Below are positions 59,560-64,000 of a stretch of DNA of 64,000 bases, in pieces. The notes beneath the pieces are model-generated. The model was not told the origin of the DNA and searched no databases. It saw only the letters and a list, made by a program, of their open reading frames with translations. Made by a program: the position numbers and the translations under genes. Position 1 is the stretch's first letter; each line of letters starts with the position of its first letter. This DNA is from Haemonchus contortus (Eukaryota; Nematoda; Chromadorea; Rhabditida; Trichostrongylidae), in contig LS997566.1 of assembly GCA_000469685.2 (NCBI GenBank), forward strand, positions 25,706,432 to 25,770,431. Reading direction: 5' to 3'.

Positions 59560-61000
59560 CTATGCTTGAACTCGGACGAGGTTGACAAAAATTCTCTATT
59601 ACGACTTACGTTTCGGTGTGGATCGCCTTCGTCAGAGCTGGAAAGATCGAAGCGATTTATGACTGACGCCTCAACTGAAACGCCTGAAATTCGAGACCTG
59701 AGAGTTCATCACGCAATTGTGGTTGGGCCAGCTACCGAAGATTAGTCCGATCCTCGCGACCACTATGAGGCCAGCAGTGGTCCAGTAAGCTCTTCGGACT
59801 AAATGAGATCAAACTCACCGGTGAAAGGCCAACCTTATATACGGCCTCAGGACTCCCGCGTGATCAGGAAGCACTCTCCCCTTCGGTTCATTTTTGGCTT
59901 AGTGACCTGGATCCAGAATGCCTCGAGGGTAACCTCGTGCGGGTGTTTGCGATTCCCGCTCCAATACCTCGGTCGTAACCTCGAAATCGGCTCCGAAATG
60001 AGTTTCCACCCTGGGAGTGCCTAAGGCAGTTGACGTGCGTGACCTGACCTTGCCCTATAAGTGCTCCTTGATGCGTACACATAGAGTTCTTGACGTTTCA
60101 CTGATATACACCTCTGCACAGCTGCAGAATGTGATCTTGTAGACTACCCCTGCGATTGCACAGTCGTCCTCCATGCCGGTTGGACAGCCCACACAATAAG
60201 GGGTGGTACATGAGCCCCATTCCGAACCAACCGATGCTTTAAGTTGTAAGGGGTACATCCAAGATGGCAACTAGATTTTCCAGACCAGACCCCCTCAAGC
60301 ATTTCCTTATGGAAGTGTTAATCTCATATGAGACGAATGGTACAATGAACGGGATTTCACCGCTCGGCAAGGTACTACGGGGTCTGCTGCTAGTGATCGC
60401 ATTTCCTTCCTAGTTGAAGGATTGGCTTTTCCGAATGACGTACGTAACCATTGAGCGCAGCTTTCGCGTGCCGTCTTCACTAATTCTTTTTGCTCATCTT
60501 ATCTGCTGCAGACACTGGCTCCAGTACGAACAATTCCTTACGACGGCCTGCTTGGTCTGAAAAGGATGAGCCGAGTGGCAATGCGCGATGATATTTTTGC
60601 TGCTTCCTGTACCAATTCGTTGAGAGCATCCCGCTGAGAAGCCTCACTTGTACATTCAGAAATGAAAGCTAGCTTCCAGAGAGTCGTTCTCGTGCCAGTC
60701 GGATGTGCTCTGATTGAGTGTTAAGTAGGTCAAAACACCTGTCCACCTGTTCTCGCGTCGAGCAAACCAAGAAACAGTCATCAATATAGCGGCAATAGAG
60801 CATGGGGCGGTGTTCCAATTCTGAAGCTTCAATTTTGGATATGAAGGGCTATCCAGTACTTTAAAGGCAGTGTTTAGAAAAAAGTTAGGGTACCCTTTTT
60901 TGACGGGAATTGATAGGACTACTCTAGAATAAAGCGATAACAACGAAACAAGCGCAAAAAACGATGAACAAAAATAATTACAAAGGGTCAAAAAAAGAGC
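59560..61000 (-). mobile_element. Penelope-like element, decayed
   Basis: On the minus strand: RT palm box MLYCRYIDDCFLVCST (about 60802-60755, YIDD near 60778-60790), then LSFLNVQVRLLSGM; further down the endonuclease CVGCPTGMEDDC and VVYKITFCSCAEVYISETSR (about 60190-60090) ending VRIKEHL; then a 3' UTR with a worn hammerhead core at 59603-59641 (CTGACGA, GAAACGTA, but weak stems). In the GIY-YIG domain the usual YIGET reads YISET. Several stops are present. Distinct from the other Penelope copies in the window. Confidence 0.75.
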
Positions 61001-63999
61001 TGGAAAGGGGGGTCGGACGTATTTCACATTGAAAAAACGACGGTTAGGGAGTGTTCGCGCGAAAATGCACGAACGCGACGCAATGTCCGCAATACAGACA
61101 ACACATCGAAATTAACGGAGTTTCTGAAATAAAAAAAACATTCGGATGCAACAATCTACACAAAATATGTTAAAATCTTCAATAAACTTACGAGAAAAGT
61201 TAAAGAATGATACCGTAAAAAATTAATAACAAAAAAAAAGCAAACGATACGCGAATAATAGAAATAACAGCCGAATACTAGCCCCTGTGCGAGGCGGTCG
61301 ACCAGCTGATCATTCCTGGCAATTTGCCAACCTGCGTATCGATTTTTCGCCAACTTCGCTCCAATGCGAAAGTGGTGAAGGAAAATTCGAGCCCGTAGCC
61401 AGCCTAGCGAGGGGCGGAGGCATCCCGTCCCCCAAAGTTCCTGGCCTTATCGTGCCCTATCCAGCTGTTTTCCGACCTAATTCCTGCACAAATGGTATCA
61501 GAGGGGGCTTCGAATTCAAACCATGTGCAAATCTCCGAAACAATTTTTTCGTGAACACTGCCTTTAACTAGAGGCGGGTAGTGCTAATATGTAGGACAAA
61601 AGGATGAAAGAAGAGTCGTATCAATGTTTTAGATGGATTTTTCCCTGAACTCCGGACAACATTAGCGACGTATAGAAGATCGTAGTTAGTGATTTATGAA
61701 GGGAGTAAGCACTTTTTTGTAAAAAATTCGAGGACTTCTATCAGAAGTCGCGGAGCTATCAAGCGCTTGAAAGATTTCCGAATACTCAGCACTTCTCATT
61801 GGATGCAAAATACTGGTGCTACGAGCTCAGAAGAATCGCTCGACACAGGAATACTGCTCATTAGAGAATCTGAGTCTGTTGTAAAAACCGGTGCGAAGTA
61901 TCACCCAAACGCCTTAGCCTTATTGTTCTTCTCGGTGAAAAAGCATCCATTATCGTCTTGAAGTATCTCAAGGTTAGCTTGAGCCATTTATTTGCTGTTA
62001 ATTAAAGAAAATAGTGTTTCCCGATTAAGCCTTTGCGAGCGCACTTCTCTTTGTTTCTCTGAAATCTTCTTACATAGCGATCAATTCAGAACAAATCTCT
62101 GTCTAGAAAGAGCATGCGTGAGGGCTTGTAATAAAGGTAAACAACATTTATGGAGTCTCGAAAGCTGTCCCATCAGTCAACTTAATCTAAATACAGTGCA
62201 CTTCGATAAAATCAGCCCTAGTAGGTCACTCGTACACGAAAAGCAATAACATTATGAGTCCGATGAGGCGAAGGGCGGCTGTACTAAAGCATTCTCTAGA
62301 AGCTCGATGGGCCGTAAGATAAGGTCTAGAATCGAATCGCCAAGAGTAGATTCTTTGACTATATGCTGAATAAGGGCGCAACAGAAGAAAAATTCAAAAA
62401 ACCTTGACGAGTAAGCATTCTTGGCAACGCCGGCTCTTCAATCCATATCGACATCGAAGTCACGGTCACCTGGATGTCCATGAGAAGAGAAATTGAAGAG
62501 TGCGACAAGAAGTTGTTCGTCATCAGCCACCGAAGAGCCTAGAGGTCGATAAACTAAGATCAGTCTGACGGATTCAGAGAATACCGTATTTCATAATTCA
62601 GACAATCAACAAACAACAACAACACACATTCTTCTGTAAATAATCATAACAAGTCACAGTCACAACCATAGCCGTAAAACTAACGTCATTGGACATTGAA
62701 TGCCAAAATTCAGCGGGTCGAGCAGAGCCAGATGTGGAAGCCAGAATGGCGGACGAGGTAGTGAAGAGTGGTCAAAAGTCACTGCGGATAGAACATTCAG
62801 CAAAGAAGATGGGGTTGCAAGATCCAAACTTTATCTACTATTTTTAGAAGCTCGGGAGTTTCGGGACGGTAATACGTATTTTAGCTCAATCACTTGCTTT
62901 ATTAATAATCGTACAAAAATGCACAGTATTGTTCTGAGACACCATGGTTGTTGAGAATGGAGTAGGTCAAGCCCAAGAAAGGAGTACAGGTCAAGTGCCA
63001 GTGATCAGTTTCAGTTGCTCAGAAGATGAAACACGAGATGAAGGGTGGAACTCTCGCAGGTTTCCCAAAATTAGAGGCGAAAAACTTTAAAAGCCCTGAG
63101 GTCTCTGTTTCAGCTCATTTGCTTTCAGTAAGCTGCATATGTAGGTTTCCTTACAAATTGCGATGAGACTAGTGGTATCTTTGAGATGGTGGAGGCTCGT
63201 ACAACTCCACTCGCTATAATTTGCATGCAAGAGGCTGGAGAACTTGGTCAACTCTGTTGTGATTCCAATAATGACCGCGCAGAAAGTTCTTCGACCATAA
63301 AGAAAGGCAGGACGAATTACAGAAAAATCCGCAAGGGTACAAAGAATGAATTACAATTACGCAGGAATTGAGGCCTTACCACTATATGAGGTTAGGTTGC
63401 CCTTCCACAGTGGTTATAATGAAGATAAAGCACAGGTGACTTTATCCCACTATCGGTTGCTTGGTGATTTCTAGGGCCCGCGTAGTGACGGTGAGTGCTC
63501 CTTCTTCAGGTTACGCGCTGCCCTTAGGGGTCTCAAACGTTCAAAGGGTTTTGAAGACCATTGATCTAATATCTACAGCTTTTGATCCATTTCAGGCTCT
63601 GAGGAATACAAAGCAAAACAACATCAAGTTACAAAGGCCACTGTTTCAACCACTAAAATAGAAAGTCTGTGAGCCGACCATAATCCTGTGGGGTCACAAT
63701 GTAACTGGACGAAGTTGTTGTGGAGCAGTTCGTCTGGGAAGGACTTCGTAGTCATTTCCTTCTTATGCATAGGTGCCACATCATTCGCTATCTTAGCGGA
63801 CAGCGTAGAGTCAAAAATGCAGACTTCTGCTAACTCACTTTTGAGAAAACATGCATCCCTGCATGGTTTTCTCTGACGAGAAAGTTTCCACGACAAAAGC
63901 AATCCTCAATAAATAAAAGATCGCATTCATATAGAAGCATCGAAAATGCAACCTCTAACGAGAAAGTGGTTATAAGTATAGCAAAATGACGTTTGTTGA
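61001..63999. other. No recognisable gene; one dispersed repeat
   Basis: 61395-61570 carries a relative of the repeat at 27645-27845. Elsewhere there are only short open frames without family signatures (e.g. 62700-62954 plus, 63624-63902 minus). These could include exons of a gene that continues outside the window, but I see no support. Confidence 0.3.
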
Positions 64000-64000
64000 G

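Overview
The window looks like genomic DNA of a clade V (strongylid or hookworm-like) nematode. It has small phase-0 exons split by very long introns, and an abundance of nematode-type transposable elements: BEL/Pao, Gypsy, RTE and CR1-like LINEs, Penelope-like elements with GIY-YIG endonuclease and hammerhead ribozymes, and Tc1/mariner. It also has long tetranucleotide satellites and G-tracts. No bacterial operons, CRISPR arrays or rRNA were seen. All calls come from reading translations and repeats by eye; no search was run.

The cellular genes are two tandem, same-strand (minus) copies of a 1-acyl-sn-glycerol-3-phosphate acyltransferase (AGPAT/LPAAT). Each is rebuilt here from seven phase-0 exons and encodes 278 residues. 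Copy A has exons from 33797 down to 13754 and copy B from 52349 down to 38021. Exon lengths are identical in the two copies (174, 129, 108, 93, 84, 126 and 123 nt), and neither has a stop or frameshift. The duplicated block also includes upstream, intronic and downstream DNA, roughly 12850-34330 against 37370-52900. Copy B keeps the canonical family motifs. Copy A has changed two of them: the motif II Arg is Ser, and EGTR is EGAR.

Layout. 1-590: RTE reverse-transcriptase relic. 1740-4420: decayed gag-like element between direct repeats. 6520-7550: Tc1-like relics. 8173-12848: a young BEL/Pao element on the minus strand with identical LTRs, gag and protease but no reverse transcriptase, an unusual C-terminal extension with an extra zinc knuckle, and a leader built of repeated hairpins. 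13754-33797: AGPAT copy A, whose introns hold an RTE relic, a deleted mariner, foldback MITEs, a Penelope-like element inside a large palindrome, and a Gypsy gag-protease remnant. 34330-37370: intergenic repeats (CTGTCTGT family with Helitron-like 3' ends, a tRNA-SINE, a MITE). 38021-52349: copy B, whose introns hold two Penelope-like elements and a 1.2-kb GATA/ATAC array. 52900-64000: a SINE, a Tc1/mariner element with perfect 26-bp terminal inverted repeats, a CR1-like LINE relic, a Penelope-like relic, and otherwise unrecognised DNA.

The AGPAT copies would make phosphatidic acid in the ER membrane. The rest is mostly mobile DNA. The signals most worth a second look are the BEL element's hairpin-array leader and replaced C-terminus, the hammerhead-type ribozyme cores lying sense-strand inside AGPAT introns, the motif changes in AGPAT copy A, and a set of near-perfect short hairpins that look like template-switch mutations.
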